Positions 44,859-56,557 are shown, counted from the stretch's first letter. The stretch is DNA of 64,000 nt from Paraglaciecola marina (GCF_004360155.1 NZ_SAIS01000008.1:178718-242717), one strand, 5' to 3'. The notes: generated from the sequence alone by a model not told the origin. Numbers and translations: made by a program.

Positions 44859-44875
44859 GTTTCTGGAGCAATATT

Positions 44876-45334
44876 TTGTCGCAACTCGAACAAAAGTTAA
44901 CTGAGATGTTAACGTCGCCAGTCGAAGCTTTAGGTTTTGAAATGGTGGGTGTTGAGTTTATCCGAGCAGGTAAACATTCAACATTAAGAATATATATTGA
45001 TCATCCTGATGGCATCGGTGTGGAGCATTGTGCAGAGGTAAGCCATCAAGCAAGCGCAGTGTTAGATGTGGAAGATCCAATTAGTACGGAATACAACTTA
45101 GAAGTGTCGTCACCAGGAATGGATAGGCCTTTATTTAAAGAAGCTCATTACCAAGCCTGTCTAGGTGAAGTGGTTTCAGTAAAATTAAAGATCCCAATGG
45201 GCGATAGACGTAACTATAAAGGTAAGGTGTTAGGGTGCGAAGCAGGTAACCTAACGTTAGAAGTTGATAACCAAACTCATGTTTTGGCTATTGCAAATAT
45301 AGAGAAAGGTAATCTCGTCCCCTCTTTTGATTAA
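44876..45334 (+). CDS. rimP: ribosome maturation factor RimP
   Basis: 152 residues starting at TTG, which matches the E. coli start (LEQKLTEM). FEMVGVEFIRAGKHSTLRIYID, GVEHCAEVSHQASAVLDVEDPI and YNLEVSSPGMDRPLF are RimP blocks. It helps 30S subunit maturation. First protein gene of the nusA-infB operon. CTGGAG is the ribosome site. Confidence 0.95.
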   Translation: MSQLEQKLTEMLTSPVEALGFEMVGVEFIRAGKHSTLRIYIDHPDGIGVEHCAEVSHQASAVLDVEDPISTEYNLEVSSPGMDRPLFKEAHYQACLGEVVSVKLKIPMGDRRNYKGKVLGCEAGNLTLEVDNQTHVLAIANIEKGNLVPSFD

Positions 45335-45384
45335 GATGGTGACCTGACAAGGGCTTTCGTAAGAGAGTAATCAGTGAGGCAACA

Positions 45385-46878
45385 ATGAATAAAGAAATTT
45401 TGTTAGTGGCTGAAGCCGTTTCAAACGAAAAACAGGTTCCAAGAGAAAAAATCTTTGAGGCATTAGAATTCGCTATTGCCAGTGCCACTAAAAAGAAAAA
45501 TGAAGGCGAAATCGAAGTTCGTGTAAGTATTGACCGCGAAACTGGTAATTTTGATACGTTTCGTCAATGGTTAGTAGTTGCAGATGATCATGAGCAAGAA
45601 AACCCAATGGCTGAAATGTCTCTATCTGCTGCGCAGTTAGATGAACCAGATATTCAATTAGGCGACTTTGTTGAAGATCAGATTGAATCTATCGCATTTG
45701 ACCGAATCACAACACAAACTGCTAAACAAGTTATCGTGCAGAAAGTACGTGAAGCTGAACGTGACCAAGTAATAGCTGAATATCAAGACCGTGTTGGTGA
45801 GTTAGTTACTGGTACAGTTAAAAAGGTAAACAGAGATAACGTTATTGTTGATTTAGGTAATAATGCTGAAGGCGTAATTTACCGCGATGACATGTTACCT
45901 CGTGAAACATTTCGTCCGGGTGACAGAGTGCGTGGTTTACTTTACGTGATTCGCCCTGAAGCACGGGGTGCTCAATTGTTTATTAGCCGTACTCATCCTG
46001 ATATGTTGGTTGAATTATTCCGCATTGAAGTGCCTGAGATCGCTGAAGAAACCTTAGATATAAAAGCTGCGGCACGTGATCCAGGCTCTAGAGCAAAAAT
46101 TGCAGTAAAAACTAACGATAAGCGTCTTGACCCAGTAGGTGCTTGTGTTGGTATGCGTGGCTCTCGAGTTCAAGCTGTATCTGGTGAGTTAAGTGGTGAG
46201 CGCGTAGATATAGTGCTTTGGGATGATAATCCAGCTCAGTTCGTTATTAATGCTATGGCTCCAGCTGAAGTATCTTCAATTGTTGTGGATGAAGATAAAC
46301 AGTCTATGGATGTCGCAGTTGAGCCTGATAATTTAGCGCAAGCTATAGGGCGTAGTGGCCAAAATGTTCGATTAGCAAGCCAGCTTACTGGTTGGGAATT
46401 GAATGTTATGACAACTGAAGAGTTAAGCTCAAAACACGAAGAAGAAAACGCTAAAGTACTAGGCGTATTTACTAACGGTTTGGATATTGATGAGGACTTT
46501 GCTTCTGTATTAGTAGATGAAGGCTTTACTACATTAGAAGAAATTGCTTACGTTCCAATCCATGAATTGTTAGAAATAGAAGGTCTAGAAGAAGAGATGG
46601 TAGAGGAGCTACGTAGTAGAGCCCGTGCAACCTTAACCACTCGAGCTTTGGCAAACGAAGAAACCTTGGAAGCAGCAGAACCTAAAGAGGAACTGTTGAA
46701 TCTTGAAGGGATGGACAAACATCTTGCCTATATGTTGGCCAGTCGCGGGATCACTGATCTTGAAGGACTTGCAGAGCAGGGTACAGATGAAATTTCAGAT
46801 ATAGAAGAACTAAGCGAAGATAAAGCCGGTGAGTTGATCATGGCCGCTCGTAATATCGTTTGGTTCAACGAAGAATAG
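45385..46878 (+). CDS. nusA: transcription termination/antitermination factor NusA
   Basis: 497 residues. The N-terminal polymerase-binding domain comes first, then S1 ([23 protein letters not shown]), KH domains ([21 protein letters not shown] and [18 protein letters not shown]) and two C-terminal acidic helix-hairpin-helix repeats ([15 protein letters not shown] and similar). It binds RNA polymerase and nascent RNA, controlling pausing, termination and antitermination. In E. coli it also represses its own operon, which may matter for the leader terminators upstream. Confidence 0.97.
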   Translation: MNKEILLVAEAVSNEKQVPREKIFEALEFAIASATKKKNEGEIEVRVSIDRETGNFDTFRQWLVVADDHEQENPMAEMSLSAAQLDEPDIQLGDFVEDQIESIAFDRITTQTAKQVIVQKVREAERDQVIAEYQDRVGELVTGTVKKVNRDNVIVDLGNNAEGVIYRDDMLPRETFRPGDRVRGLLYVIRPEARGAQLFISRTHPDMLVELFRIEVPEIAEETLDIKAAARDPGSRAKIAVKTNDKRLDPVGACVGMRGSRVQAVSGELSGERVDIVLWDDNPAQFVINAMAPAEVSSIVVDEDKQSMDVAVEPDNLAQAIGRSGQNVRLASQLTGWELNVMTTEELSSKHEEENAKVLGVFTNGLDIDEDFASVLVDEGFTTLEEIAYVPIHELLEIEGLEEEMVEELRSRARATLTTRALANEETLEAAEPKEELLNLEGMDKHLAYMLASRGITDLEGLAEQGTDEISDIEELSEDKAGELIMAARNIVWFNEE

Positions 46879-46900
46879 GTCACCAGGAGGAATACCAATT

Positions 46901-49510
46901 ATGGCTGAAGTATCCATAGAAAAACTCGCCACTGATATAGGCACTTCAATTGACCGTTTGGTTCAACAATTTAAAAGTGCAGGTATTGTTAAAGCAGCCG
47001 GTGACAGTGTAACAGAGGACGAAAAACGTGTTTTGTTAGACTTTTTAAGTAAGCAGCACGGTGGAAACGGTTCAGAAGCCCCTAAACGTATGACGTTGCA
47101 ACGAAAGACAACCAGTACACTAAACATGGGGAAGTCGAAAGCTGTAACTGTTGAAGTGCGTAAAAAGCGTACTTACGTGAAACGCTCAGAAGTTGAAGAA
47201 GCTAAAATGGCTGAGGAAGAAGCTAAACGTTTAGCTGAAGAACAGCAACTTAAGCTCGAAGCCGAGCAAAAAGCAGCTGAAGCGGCTAAAAAGGCAGCTG
47301 AAGAGAAAGCAACTAAAGCTGCAGAAGCAAAAGCTAAAGCAGATGCTGAACGAGCAGCTCGTGCTGAAAAAGCTAAAGAAGTCGCTGAAGCTCGTCAAGC
47401 TGAAGAATCTGTATTGAGTCCTGAAGAGCAAGCTGAGCAAGATCGTATTCGTGCTGAGGCTGAAAAGCTTCGTAAAGCTCAAGAAGAAGAAACCCAGCGT
47501 AAGCTTGAAGAAGATGCTAAAAATGCGGCTGAAGAAGCTAAAAAACTAGCAGAAGAGAATTCTAGACGTTGGAAAGAAGAAGAAGAGCGTCGTAAGAAGC
47601 AAGAAAAAGAAGAAGTTCATGTACATTCGAACCGTTATGCTCAAGAAGCTGAAGACGTAGAAGATATGCAATCAGAGCGTGGCGGACGTAGACGTAAGAA
47701 GTCTAAGAAAAATGCCGGTTCTGAACTTAAACACGCATTTAATAAGCCAGCATCACCAGTTGAGAAAATGGTACGTATTGGCGAAACTATTACGGTTGGT
47801 GAGTTGGGTAGCAAGTTGGCGATTAAAGCCACTGAAGTTATCAAAACACTTATGAAAATGGGTGAAATGGTTACCATTAACCACGTGCTTGACCAAGAAA
47901 CTGCTGTATTAGTGGTTGAAGAAATGGGTCATAAATATGAATTAGTTAATGACAATGCATTAGAAGATGAGTTAATCGCTGATGTGACTGGTGGTGAAAA
48001 AGCTAGCCGCGCACCTGTTGTAACTATCATGGGCCACGTTGATCACGGCAAAACTTCATTATTAGATTATATTCGTCGCGCTAAAGTAGCAGACGGTGAA
48101 GCCGGTGGTATTACTCAGCATATCGGTGCATACAGTGTTGAAACTGACAATGGCCGAATTGCATTTTTAGATACTCCAGGTCACGCCGCCTTTACAGCTA
48201 TGCGTGCTCGTGGAGCAACTGCCACTGATATTGTTATTCTAGTTGTTGCAGCAGATGATGGTGTGATGCCGCAAACTAAAGAAGCGGTTCAGCATTCAAA
48301 AGCTGCTGGCGTACCGTTAATTGTAGCGGTTAACAAAATTGATAAAGAAGCGGCTGACCTAGATAGAGTTAAAACTGAATTATCACAGATCGAAGTAATT
48401 TCAGAAGAGTGGGGCGGTGAACACCAGTTCGTTAACGTTTCTGCTAAAACTGGTCAAGGTGTAGACGAGTTATTAGAAGCTATCAACTTACAAGCTGAAG
48501 TACTTGATTTACAAGCCGTACCTACTGGTCCTGCTAAGGGTATTGTTATTGAATCTCGTCTTGATAAAGGACGTGGTCCAGTTGCCTCAGTACTTATTCA
48601 AGAAGGTGAGCTTAAAGCCGGTGATATTATGTTGTGTGGTGAAGAATACGGGCGTATTCGAGCTATGCGGGATGAAAATGGCAAGGATGTGAAATTAGCA
48701 GGTCCTTCAACTCCAGTTGAAATCCTTGGTTTATCTGGTGTACCCATGGCAGGTGAAAATGCATTAGTTGTACAAGATGAGCGTAAAGCTCGTGAAGTAG
48801 CCACTAAGCGCCACACTAAACAGCGTGAAGTTAAACTAGCCAAGCAACAAAAAGCTAAGCTAGAAAACATGTTCGCAAACATGGAAGCTGGTGACGTGAG
48901 CGAGTTGAACGTCGTGCTTAAAGCTGATGTTCAAGGCTCTATTCAGGCCATCTCTGATTCTTTAACTAAATTGTCAACTGATGAAGTTAAAGTCAACATT
49001 GTTGGTAGTGGTGTAGGCGGAATTACAGAAACCGACGCAACATTAGCTGCAGCTTCAAGCGCAATCGTAGTTGGTTTTAACGTACGTGCTGATGCTTCAG
49101 CCCGTAAGATTGTTGAAACTGAAGAAATTGACTTACGTTACTACAGCATTATTTATCAATTGATTGATGAAGTTAAACAAGCCATGAGTGGTATGTTAGC
49201 TCCAGAATTCAGACAAGAAATCATTGGATTGGCTGAAGTACGTGATGTATTTAAGTCACCGAAGATTGGTGCTATAGCTGGTTGTATGGTGACTGAAGGT
49301 ATTGTTAAACGTAGTAACCCAATCCGTGTGTTACGTGAAAACGTTGTTATTTATGAAGGTGAACTTGAGTCACTGAGACGTTTCAAAGATGATGTTCAAG
49401 AAGTCCGTAATGGCGTTGAATGTGGTATTGGCGTTAAGAACTACAACGATGTTAAAGCGGGTGACCAAATCGAAGTGTTTGAAATCGTTGAAGTTAAACG
49501 AGAGCTTTAA
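46901..49510 (+). CDS. infB: translation initiation factor IF-2
   Basis: 869 residues. An IF2N module at the N-terminus is followed by a long Ala/Glu/Lys-rich linker (about 70-270), a second IF2N module, and the GTPase domain with GHVDHGKTS (from residue 378), DTPGHAAF and NKID. The C-terminal domains bind fMet-tRNA. It is a GTPase that places initiator tRNA on the ribosome. AGGAGG precedes the ATG. Encoded downstream of the two initiator tRNA genes. Confidence 0.97.
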   Translation: MAEVSIEKLATDIGTSIDRLVQQFKSAGIVKAAGDSVTEDEKRVLLDFLSKQHGGNGSEAPKRMTLQRKTTSTLNMGKSKAVTVEVRKKRTYVKRSEVEEAKMAEEEAKRLAEEQQLKLEAEQKAAEAAKKAAEEKATKAAEAKAKADAERAARAEKAKEVAEARQAEESVLSPEEQAEQDRIRAEAEKLRKAQEEETQRKLEEDAKNAAEEAKKLAEENSRRWKEEEERRKKQEKEEVHVHSNRYAQEAEDVEDMQSERGGRRRKKSKKNAGSELKHAFNKPASPVEKMVRIGETITVGELGSKLAIKATEVIKTLMKMGEMVTINHVLDQETAVLVVEEMGHKYELVNDNALEDELIADVTGGEKASRAPVVTIMGHVDHGKTSLLDYIRRAKVADGEAGGITQHIGAYSVETDNGRIAFLDTPGHAAFTAMRARGATATDIVILVVAADDGVMPQTKEAVQHSKAAGVPLIVAVNKIDKEAADLDRVKTELSQIEVISEEWGGEHQFVNVSAKTGQGVDELLEAINLQAEVLDLQAVPTGPAKGIVIESRLDKGRGPVASVLIQEGELKAGDIMLCGEEYGRIRAMRDENGKDVKLAGPSTPVEILGLSGVPMAGENALVVQDERKAREVATKRHTKQREVKLAKQQKAKLENMFANMEAGDVSELNVVLKADVQGSIQAISDSLTKLSTDEVKVNIVGSGVGGITETDATLAAASSAIVVGFNVRADASARKIVETEEIDLRYYSIIYQLIDEVKQAMSGMLAPEFRQEIIGLAEVRDVFKSPKIGAIAGCMVTEGIVKRSNPIRVLRENVVIYEGELESLRRFKDDVQEVRNGVECGIGVKNYNDVKAGDQIEVFEIVEVKREL

Positions 49511-49558
49511 TATTTAACATGCTAATAGGTTTTACCTATTCCGAGTTAAGTTAATTTA

Positions 49559-49580
49559 CGGAGGCCTCGGCCTCCGTTTT
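49559..49580 (+). terminator. terminator-like hairpin between infB and rbfA
   Basis: CGGAGGC and GCCTCCG arms with a 4-base loop, followed by TTTT. The T-run is short, so partial readthrough into rbfA is likely. Confidence 0.6.
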
Positions 49581-49623
49581 GTTTGTATACAGATGCATAA
49601 GTTATGTGTCAGGAGAAATCAAG

Positions 49624-50052
49624 ATGGCAAGAGAGTTTTCACGTACCGACCGTGTCGGGCAACAAATTCATAAAGAAATCGCCAGCATATTACAGAATGA
49701 ATTCAAAAACCGCGACCCTCGCTTAGGTATGGTGACAGTATCAGGTGTTGAAGTTTCGCGAGATTTAGCTCACGCTAAAATCTTCGTCACTTTTTTTGAA
49801 AATGATGAAGAGCAAATTAAAGAGTACCTAGCGATCCTTGAAGACAATAAAGGCTTCATTCGTAAACTATTAGCTAGTCGTATGCGTATGCGTGCCGTCC
49901 CAGCAGTTAAATTTGTCAGAGACGGCTCTTTAACAGAAGGTATACGTATTGCTAATTTAGTGAGTGATACCTTAAACAAAGATGCAGAACGAGCAAAGAT
50001 TGCTGGTCGCTCACTTGATGATAACGAAGAAGATAGTAACGAGAATAGCTAA
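49624..50052 (+). CDS. rbfA: ribosome-binding factor A
   Basis: 142 residues from the ATG at 49624 (CAGGAG upstream). It shows RTDRVGQQIHKEIASILQNE, DPRLGMVTVSGVEVSRDLAHAK and MRAVPAVKFVRD, the KH-like RbfA fold. It is needed for 16S 5'-end processing and cold adaptation. truB begins 3 bases after its stop. Confidence 0.95.
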   Translation: MAREFSRTDRVGQQIHKEIASILQNEFKNRDPRLGMVTVSGVEVSRDLAHAKIFVTFFENDEEQIKEYLAILEDNKGFIRKLLASRMRMRAVPAVKFVRDGSLTEGIRIANLVSDTLNKDAERAKIAGRSLDDNEEDSNENS

Positions 50053-50055
50053 TAG

Positions 50056-51012
50056 ATGGCCAGAAAACGAAAAGGTCGTTTAATTAACGGCATCATCCTC
50101 TTAGATAAAGGCTTAGGGTTATCATCTAATCACGCGTTACAACAAGTAAAACGCATGTTTAACGCCGCTAAAGCAGGGCATACTGGTGCTCTAGACCCAC
50201 TTGCTACAGGTATGCTTCCTATATGTTTAGGCGAAGCGACAAAGTTTTCTCAGTTTCTATTAGATGCTGATAAAACCTATAAAGTGACAGCAAAATTAGG
50301 TGTTAGAACCACCACATCTGACGCTGATGGGGAAGTGGTTGAAACTAAACCAGTAGACGTTTCTGAGCAGCAGTTAAATGCAGCATGTAAACAATTTAAG
50401 GGGCCAATCAAGCAAGTTCCTTCTATGTTTTCAGCTTTAAAGCATCAAGGTAAACCATTGTACTTTTACGCTCGCCAAGGTATCGAAATAGACAGAGAAG
50501 CAAGAGATATAACTATTTTTAGTTTAATCATCGAACGCTTTGAAGCTGATGAAGTAGATATGACAGTACATTGCAGTAAAGGTACTTATATTCGGTCTTT
50601 AGTGGATGATATTGGGCAGGTATTAGGTTGCGGTGCTTTTGTTAGCAAATTACATCGTACTCAAGTAACTGATTATCCGATAGAAAGAATGATGACGATT
50701 GAAGCGCTACAAGAGATCAGAGATAAAATAGATAACGAAACTGCTGATTTATTAGATAATGAAACATTTGTTGAGTTAGATAATTTATTACTACCGATGG
50801 ACTCAGCTGTAAAAGAATTATCTAAAGTAGCAGTAGAAGAAATCGGCGAAGGCTTTTTCAGAAATGGTAACCCAGTGAATTTTATAGGCATGTCAGAGTT
50901 TGCTGAAAGTACTCTAGTTAGAGTGTATAGCCAGCAAAGCGGGCTATTTTTAGGGGTCGGTTTTATTGATGAAGATGGAAAAGTCGGCCCTAAACGCTCA
51001 GTCGTTTATTAA
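50056..51012 (+). CDS. truB: tRNA pseudouridine(55) synthase
   Basis: 318 residues. [19 protein letters not shown] and [17 protein letters not shown] include the catalytic Asp (in ALDP). [15 protein letters not shown] and a C-terminal PUA-like region follow. It makes pseudouridine 55 in the T-loop of tRNAs. It follows rbfA by 3 bases and ends about 100 bases before rpsO, the conserved gene order. Confidence 0.96.
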   Translation: MARKRKGRLINGIILLDKGLGLSSNHALQQVKRMFNAAKAGHTGALDPLATGMLPICLGEATKFSQFLLDADKTYKVTAKLGVRTTTSDADGEVVETKPVDVSEQQLNAACKQFKGPIKQVPSMFSALKHQGKPLYFYARQGIEIDREARDITIFSLIIERFEADEVDMTVHCSKGTYIRSLVDDIGQVLGCGAFVSKLHRTQVTDYPIERMMTIEALQEIRDKIDNETADLLDNETFVELDNLLLPMDSAVKELSKVAVEEIGEGFFRNGNPVNFIGMSEFAESTLVRVYSQQSGLFLGVGFIDEDGKVGPKRSVVY

Positions 51013-51026
51013 TTAATAATTAGCGC

Positions 51027-51054
51027 TTGTTATTGTTAGATGCATAGCTATAAT
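51027..51054 (+). promoter_or_regulatory. rpsO promoter
   Basis: TTGTTA (51027-51032) and TATAAT (51049-51054) with a 16-base spacer, followed by ACGCGC. It allows rpsO to be transcribed apart from truB. Confidence 0.65.
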
Positions 51055-51128
51055 ACGCGCTCTTTTTGGCTTGCTGAATTAGTGATCGGCGAGCTGTATC
51101 TTTAAACTCTTATATTTTGGAGAAAATT

Positions 51129-51398
51129 ATGTCACTAAGTACACAAGAAACTGCGGCAATCATTGCTGAATATGGCGTTAAAGAAGGCGACACTGGTTCA
51201 CCTGAAGTTCAAGTTGCTTTGTTAACTAATAACATCAACAAACTTCAAGGCCACTTTGCAGACCATAAAAAAGATCACCACTCACGTCGTGGACTTTTAC
51301 GTATGGTTAGTCAACGTCGTAAACTTCTTGATTACCTTAAAGGTAAAAATGTAGAGCGTTATCAAGATTTGATTAAACGTTTAGGTCTACGTCGTTAA
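51129..51398 (+). CDS. rpsO: 30S ribosomal protein S15
   Basis: 89 residues from the ATG at 51129 (TGGAG upstream), the usual S15 length. [40 protein letters not shown] and the C-terminal LIKRLGLRR are diagnostic. It binds 16S rRNA early in assembly. Own promoter upstream and strong terminator downstream. Confidence 0.98.
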   Translation: MSLSTQETAAIIAEYGVKEGDTGSPEVQVALLTNNINKLQGHFADHKKDHHSRRGLLRMVSQRRKLLDYLKGKNVERYQDLIKRLGLRR

Positions 51399-51414
51399 TT
51401 GACAAAGATTTTTT

Positions 51415-51440
51415 AAAAAGACGCAAAAGCGTCTTTTTTT
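51415..51440 (+). terminator. rpsO terminator
   Basis: AAAAAGACGC and GCGTCTTTTT around AAAA, ending in seven T. Strong intrinsic terminator 16 bases after the stop codon. Confidence 0.9.
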
Positions 51441-51484
51441 ATGTCTACAAAAATATTAAATAGGCGACTATTATTTTTAGTCAT

Positions 51485-51516
51485 AAAAAAAGCGACCTTA
51501 AGGTCGCTTTTTAATG
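51485..51516 (-). terminator. gltA terminator (bidirectional)
   Basis: GCGACCTTAAGGTCGC is a fully self-complementary stem flanked by A-run and T-run, so it works in both directions. It lies 12 bases past the gltA stop and 45 bases past the rpsO terminator stem. Confidence 0.88.
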
Positions 51517-51527
51517 AGTAATTATAT

Positions 51528-52808
51528 CTATTTTTCAATTTTACTATATGGGCGTTTTGCTTCACCTGTATATAACTGGCGAGGACGACCGATTTTCTGA
51601 CCTGGTTGGCTTAACATTTCATGCCAATGTGATACCCAACCAACAGTACGTGCAAGTGCAAAAATGCAGGTGAACATGTTAGTAGGAATTCCAATAGCTT
51701 TCAAAATGATACCTGAGTAGAAATCAACATTCGGGAAAAGTTTCTTTTCAGCAAAGTAGAGGTCGCTAAGAGCAATTTTTTCTAGTTCCATAGCTACGTT
51801 AAGTAGTGGATCATCGATATTTAGCTCTTGTAATACTTCGTGGCAACTTTCGCGCATTACTGTAGCTCTAGGATCAAAGTTTTTATAAACCCTATGACCA
51901 AAGCCCATTAATCTGAAAGGGTCAGCCTTGTCTTTTGCACGGGCAATAAACTCAGGAATACGATCAACAGAGCCAATTTCTTCAAGCATAGTTAAACATG
52001 CTTCGTTAGCCCCACCGTGAGCAGGTCCCCATAAAGATGCAACACCAGCAGCAATACATGCATAAGGGTTAGCACCTGATGAACCAGCTAAACGCACGGT
52101 AGAAGTCGAAGCATTTTGTTCGTGATCTGCATGTAAAATAAAGATTCTATCTACTGCCTTAGCAACAGCTGGTGAAATTTTATAATCTTCAGCAGGTACA
52201 GAGAACATCATGTTTAGGAAGTTTTCGGCGTAGCTCAAATCATTTCTAGGATAAACAAAGGGCTGACCTATGTTGTACTTGTAACACATGGCTACCAACG
52301 TAGGCATTTTCGCAATTAAACGATGGCCACTGCGCAGTCTTTGTTCAGGATCGCTGATATCTAAATCGTCATGGTAGAAAGATGACATGGCGCCAACTGT
52401 TCCACACAACATAGCCATAGGATGAGCATCGCGTCTAAACCCACGGAATAAGTTATTAACTTGGTCATGAACTAGGGTATGGCGTGTAATCGTGTTTTTG
52501 AAATCGTTGTATTCTTCAGTGGTAGGGGTTTTGTCATGAAGGAGCATATAACAAACTTCAATATAATCAGCTTCTCTAGCTAAATCTTCAATCGAGTAGC
52601 CTCTGTGTAACAAAATTCCTTTTGCACCGTCAATGAAGGTAATTGATGATTCACAAGAACTCGTGGCCATAAAGCCTGGATCGTGAGTGAAATAACCGGT
52701 GGCCCCCAAAGTACGGATATCAATGACATCGTTTCCTTCAGTACCAGATAAAATCGGTAGTTCTACTTCTGTATCACCTACTTTCAAAATGGCTTTGTTA
52801 TCTGCCAT
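51528..52808 (-). CDS. gltA: citrate synthase
   Basis: 426 residues, the size of the hexameric type II enzyme of gammaproteobacteria. Catalytic blocks are [32 protein letters not shown] and [15 protein letters not shown]. It condenses oxaloacetate and acetyl-CoA. Divergent from sdhC, as in E. coli, across about 540 bases. Start ATG with GAGGAGAAC upstream. Confidence 0.97.
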   Translation of the reverse strand: MADNKAILKVGDTEVELPILSGTEGNDVIDIRTLGATGYFTHDPGFMATSSCESSITFIDGAKGILLHRGYSIEDLAREADYIEVCYMLLHDKTPTTEEYNDFKNTITRHTLVHDQVNNLFRGFRRDAHPMAMLCGTVGAMSSFYHDDLDISDPEQRLRSGHRLIAKMPTLVAMCYKYNIGQPFVYPRNDLSYAENFLNMMFSVPAEDYKISPAVAKAVDRIFILHADHEQNASTSTVRLAGSSGANPYACIAAGVASLWGPAHGGANEACLTMLEEIGSVDRIPEFIARAKDKADPFRLMGFGHRVYKNFDPRATVMRESCHEVLQELNIDDPLLNVAMELEKIALSDLYFAEKKLFPNVDFYSGIILKAIGIPTNMFTCIFALARTVGWVSHWHEMLSQPGQKIGRPRQLYTGEAKRPYSKIEK

Positions 52809-53349
52809 ACAATGTTCTCCTCAGAATCGTTTTTATGTTCCAAATTAGCTTTTGACGCTAAATGTAGGGGGTGAAATCGCCGCTATTTGTACTGACAATA
52901 CGGCCTGATGTCAATTTTTATGCGTTTTCGTACAGCAAATATTCACTTCTTTTGCATGTTAAAAGCAAATAAGATTTTCGCTTAGCTTGGTTAACATCCA
53001 TATTAGAACCTGTTAACACTTGATTATAACTATTGTGAATTCTAAATGAGAGAAATGTATAACGATTATTTTATTATCTTAATTTAATGCATACCTAGAG
53101 ATAAGGCAATTCAAAGATGTGTATTGTTAAAATAGTTAACCCTTTAATAATGAACAATAATTGTATTTCCCGTCGTCGCTGGATATACTTCCTTCGCTTT
53201 CCGTGCTGAAAATCAAATTGCACACTTATTGTTAACGGTTGATTTACATAAAGTTAACATGTGTAGTGGGCATTTTTAGCTGTTAATCGGCATGCTAAAT
53301 GTCAATTGCAAAATGTTTAAACAACCTCCGGGTAAAAAGAGCGATAAAC
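52809..53349. other. gltA-sdhC divergent control region
   Basis: About 540 bases, AT-rich, holding the promoters of both TCA-cycle units. I could not assign a definite promoter, CRP or ArcA site by eye. A 19-codon reading frame at 53313-53372 overlaps the sdhC start but has no ribosome site. Confidence 0.5.
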
Positions 53350-53724
53350 GTGAAAAAACAAAGACCAGTTAATTTACAACTCAATACTATTAGTTTTCCT
53401 CCTGCAGCTATTACTTCCATTCTCCATCGTATTACAGGTGTCGCACTATTTTTTGCGCTGATGTTTGTGATCTGGGCTTGGGCCGTATCTGTATCATCTT
53501 CTGATGGGTTTTCATTTGTTCAAGAACAGATGAGTGGACCCTTAGGATTATTCGTTTCAATTGGAACTATTTCTGCCCTTTTGTTTCATGTGTTAGGTGG
53601 TGTTAGGCATATGATTATGGATTTGGGACATTGGGAAGAGCTTCAATCAGGTGATTTAAGTGCAAAAATTATCATTGCCGCTTGGATTATTCTTACTGTC
53701 GTAATAGGAGTTGTATTATGGTAA
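53350..53724 (+). CDS. sdhC: succinate dehydrogenase cytochrome b556 subunit
   Basis: 124 residues from the GTG at 53350, chosen because VKKQRPVNL is the conserved SdhC beginning (E. coli NVKKQRPVNLDL) and AAGAG lies 10 bases upstream; an in-frame ATG is at 53299. Three transmembrane helices. SILHRITG carries the quinone/haem-site Ser and Arg, and LFHVLGGVRHMIMDLG has the haem-ligand His. Overlaps sdhD by 7 bases. Confidence 0.93.
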   Translation: MKKQRPVNLQLNTISFPPAAITSILHRITGVALFFALMFVIWAWAVSVSSSDGFSFVQEQMSGPLGLFVSIGTISALLFHVLGGVRHMIMDLGHWEELQSGDLSAKIIIAAWIILTVVIGVVLW

Positions 53725-54065
53725 CTGGTCAAGCAAGTTTAAAACGCAATGGCGTGCAGGATTTCGTAACTATACGAGCTACTGCTATTATCATGGTTGC
53801 GTTTGCAATATTTATGGGCGGATTTTTTGTATGTACGCCAGAAGTAACATTTGAAATTTGGAAAGACTTATTTTCAAATCTAGCTATGAAGGTATTCACC
53901 TTTGCAGCGTTAGTGTCAATTATGCTTCACGTACGTATAGGTATGTGGCAGGTATTGACTGATTACGTTAAAGCGCCAGGCTTACGAGCGTTTATCCAAT
54001 TTATTCTTAACCTAATTGCATTCGTATATGTAGCTGTAGGTTTATTTGTTTTGTGGGGTGTGTAA
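53718..54065 (+). CDS. sdhD: succinate dehydrogenase membrane anchor subunit
   Basis: 115 residues from the ATG at 53718, with TAGGAG upstream. RNGVQDFVTIRATAI, SIMLHVRIGMWQVLTDYVK and the C-terminal FVLWGV match E. coli SdhD. Three transmembrane helices; the His in MLHVRIG is the second haem ligand. It starts inside sdhC and ends immediately before the sdhA ATG. Confidence 0.95.
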   Translation: MVTGQASLKRNGVQDFVTIRATAIIMVAFAIFMGGFFVCTPEVTFEIWKDLFSNLAMKVFTFAALVSIMLHVRIGMWQVLTDYVKAPGLRAFIQFILNLIAFVYVAVGLFVLWGV

Positions 54066-55835
54066 ATGAGTATTCCTGTTCATGAGTACGATGCAGTTGT
54101 TATTGGAGCCGGTGGTGCTGGAATGCGCGCGGCATTACAAATATCAGAGTCTGGAAAATCTTGTGCATTGTTATCAAAAGTATTTCCAACACGTTCACAT
54201 ACAGTTTCAGCTCAAGGTGGTATTACAGTTGCCCTAGGTAACGCCCATGATGATAACTGGGAATGGCACATGTACGATACTGTAAAAGGTTCTGATTACA
54301 TAGGTGACCAAGACGCTATCGAATACATGTGTAAAACTGGCCCAGAAGCGATTATCGAAATGGAGAACATGGGGTTACCTTTTTCGCGTTTTGAAAATGG
54401 AAAAATTTATCAACGCCCTTTCGGTGGACAATCAAAAGCATTTGGTGGTGAACAAGGTGCTCGTACTGCGGCTGCGGCTGATAGAACTGGACACGCATTA
54501 TTACATTTGTTGTATCAACAGAATGTTAAAAACAAAACTAAAGTATTTAGTGAATGGTATGCCCTTGATTTAGTTAAAAACCAAGACGGTGACGTTGTTG
54601 GTTGTACAGCTATTGATATTGAATCTGGTGAAGTGGTTTACTTTAAATCTAAAGCGGTTGTTTTAGCAACTGGCGGTGCAGGACGTATATATGCCTCTAC
54701 CACTAATGCTCATATAAATACTGGTGATGGCGTAGGTATGGCCTTGCGCGCTGGTGTTCCCATGCAAGATATGGAAATGTGGCAGTTCCACCCAACAGGT
54801 ATAGCCGGTGCAGGTACGTTAGTAACTGAAGGTTGTCGTGGTGAAGGTGGTTACTTATTAAATAAAGATGGCGAACGTTTCATGGAGCGTTATGCTCCAA
54901 ATGCTAAAGACTTAGCTGGCCGTGACGTTGTTGCTCGTTCAATGATGACAGAAATTCGTGAAGGTCGTGGTTTTGATGGTCCCCTTGGTCCTCATTGTAA
55001 GTTAAAACTTGATCATCTAGGTAAAGAAGTTCTTGAGTCTCGTCTACCCGGCATACTTGAGTTGTCTCGTACCTTTGCACACGTTGATCCAGTTAAAGAG
55101 CCTATTCCAGTTATTCCTACTTGTCATTATATGATGGGGGGGATTCCAACGAACGTTGATGGCCAAGCACTGAGTATCGATGCAAATGGCAAAGAAAGCC
55201 CAATCAAAGGGTTATTTGCTTGTGGTGAAATTGCTTGTGTATCAGTACATGGTGCAAACCGTTTAGGCGGTAACTCACTATTAGATTTAGTTGTATTTGG
55301 TCGTGCTACTGGTTTACACCTTGGCTCTGCAATTGACGGCATTGAAGCTCGTGAAGCATCTAGCGATGATGTTGATGCTGCGCTCACTCGATTCAATCGT
55401 TGGGAAAATTCAGAAGTTGGTAAGGGCGAAGACCCAGTTCAAATTAAGAAAGATCTACAACAGTGTATGCAGCTTAATTTCTCTGTATTCCGTGAAGGTG
55501 ATGCTATGGCAACGGGCTTGAAGGAGCTTGGTGAAATACGCGATAGACTTCAACATGCTCGTTTAGATGATAAGAGTAATGACTTCAATACACAACGTAT
55601 AGAATGCCTAGAGTTAGATAACTTAATGGAGACTGCATACAGTACAGCAGTTGCTGCTAACTTTAGAACTGAAAGTCGTGGTGCACATAGCCGTTTCGAT
55701 TTCCCAGAGCGCGATGATGAAAATTGGTTATGCCACTCAGTGTTCTTACCAGAAAACGATGCCATGCTTAAGCGTGAGGTGAATATGTCACCTAAATTAC
55801 GCGAAGCTTTCCCACCTAAAGCAAGAACGTACTAG
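54066..55835 (+). CDS. sdhA: succinate dehydrogenase flavoprotein subunit
   Basis: 589 residues. FAD site [15 protein letters not shown], covalent-flavin His in [12 protein letters not shown], substrate loop [23 protein letters not shown] and [13 protein letters not shown]. It oxidises succinate to fumarate on the cytoplasmic face of Complex II. The ATG directly follows the sdhD stop. Confidence 0.98.
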   Translation: MSIPVHEYDAVVIGAGGAGMRAALQISESGKSCALLSKVFPTRSHTVSAQGGITVALGNAHDDNWEWHMYDTVKGSDYIGDQDAIEYMCKTGPEAIIEMENMGLPFSRFENGKIYQRPFGGQSKAFGGEQGARTAAAADRTGHALLHLLYQQNVKNKTKVFSEWYALDLVKNQDGDVVGCTAIDIESGEVVYFKSKAVVLATGGAGRIYASTTNAHINTGDGVGMALRAGVPMQDMEMWQFHPTGIAGAGTLVTEGCRGEGGYLLNKDGERFMERYAPNAKDLAGRDVVARSMMTEIREGRGFDGPLGPHCKLKLDHLGKEVLESRLPGILELSRTFAHVDPVKEPIPVIPTCHYMMGGIPTNVDGQALSIDANGKESPIKGLFACGEIACVSVHGANRLGGNSLLDLVVFGRATGLHLGSAIDGIEAREASSDDVDAALTRFNRWENSEVGKGEDPVQIKKDLQQCMQLNFSVFREGDAMATGLKELGEIRDRLQHARLDDKSNDFNTQRIECLELDNLMETAYSTAVAANFRTESRGAHSRFDFPERDDENWLCHSVFLPENDAMLKREVNMSPKLREAFPPKARTY

Positions 55836-55846
55836 GAGTAACGACA

Positions 55847-56557
55847 ATGCAAATGAATTTTTCTATTTACCGTTACAATCCTGATGTAGATAATGCGCCA
55901 CGCATGCAAGACTATCAGTTAGAGGTCCAAGAAGGCCAAGATATGATGGTTTTAGATGCTTTGATCGCACTAAAAGAACAGGACGCAACTCTGTCATTTC
56001 GTCGTTCATGTCGTGAAGGAGTTTGTGGCTCTGATGGCGTGAATATGAATGGTAAAAATGGTTTGGCATGTATTACACCTTTATCAGCCCTTAAAAGCTC
56101 TAAAATTGTAGTGAGACCTTTACCAGGGTTACCTGTTGTTCGCGATTTAGTTGTGGATATGACACAGTTTTACACTCAGTATGAAAAAATTAAACCATTC
56201 TTAATAAATGATGGTAACCAACCTCCTGCTCGAGAGTTTTTACAAGCTCCAGAAGAGAGAGAAAAGTTAGATGGGCTTTATGAGTGTATATTGTGTGCTT
56301 GTTGTTCTACATCATGCCCATCTTTTTGGTGGAACCCAGATAAATTTATCGGACCTGCAGGTTTGTTACATGCATACCGATTCTTAGCTGACAGCAGAGA
56401 TACTGCGACTGAAGAACGCTTAAATGACCTTGATGACGCATTTAGTGTATTTAGATGTCACGGCATTATGAACTGTGTCAGTGTATGTCCTAAAGGTTTG
56501 AATCCGACCAAAGCAATTGGTCATATCAAGTCTATGTTATTAAAAAGAGCAGTATAG
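55847..56557 (+). CDS. sdhB: succinate dehydrogenase iron-sulfur subunit
   Basis: 236 residues. The [2Fe-2S] ligands are in RRSCREGVCGSDGVNMNGKN, and the [4Fe-4S]/[3Fe-4S] ligands in CILCACCSTSCPSFWW and CHGIMNCVSVCPKGLNP. It passes electrons from SdhA to quinone. ATG 55847 or 55853 could be the start; AGGAG favours the first. Confidence 0.98.
   Translation: MQMNFSIYRYNPDVDNAPRMQDYQLEVQEGQDMMVLDALIALKEQDATLSFRRSCREGVCGSDGVNMNGKNGLACITPLSALKSSKIVVRPLPGLPVVRDLVVDMTQFYTQYEKIKPFLINDGNQPPAREFLQAPEEREKLDGLYECILCACCSTSCPSFWWNPDKFIGPAGLLHAYRFLADSRDTATEERLNDLDDAFSVFRCHGIMNCVSVCPKGLNPTKAIGHIKSMLLKRAV

Larger units (their letters stand above)
44376..44875 (+). other. 500-bp leader region of the rimP-nusA-infB operon
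   Basis: Contains a promoter (44538-44566), small hairpins such as CACTT/AAGTG (44573-44585), an isolated CCCGCAACCA (44681-44690) identical to the tRNA-fMet 3' end, and two terminator-like hairpins before the rimP start. No protein-coding gene was recognised. Confidence 0.6.

Noticed and set aside
53313..53372. 19-codon ORF overlapping the sdhC start, a possible leader peptide
   Set aside because: No ribosome site, no attenuation-like codon run and no hairpin; likely chance.
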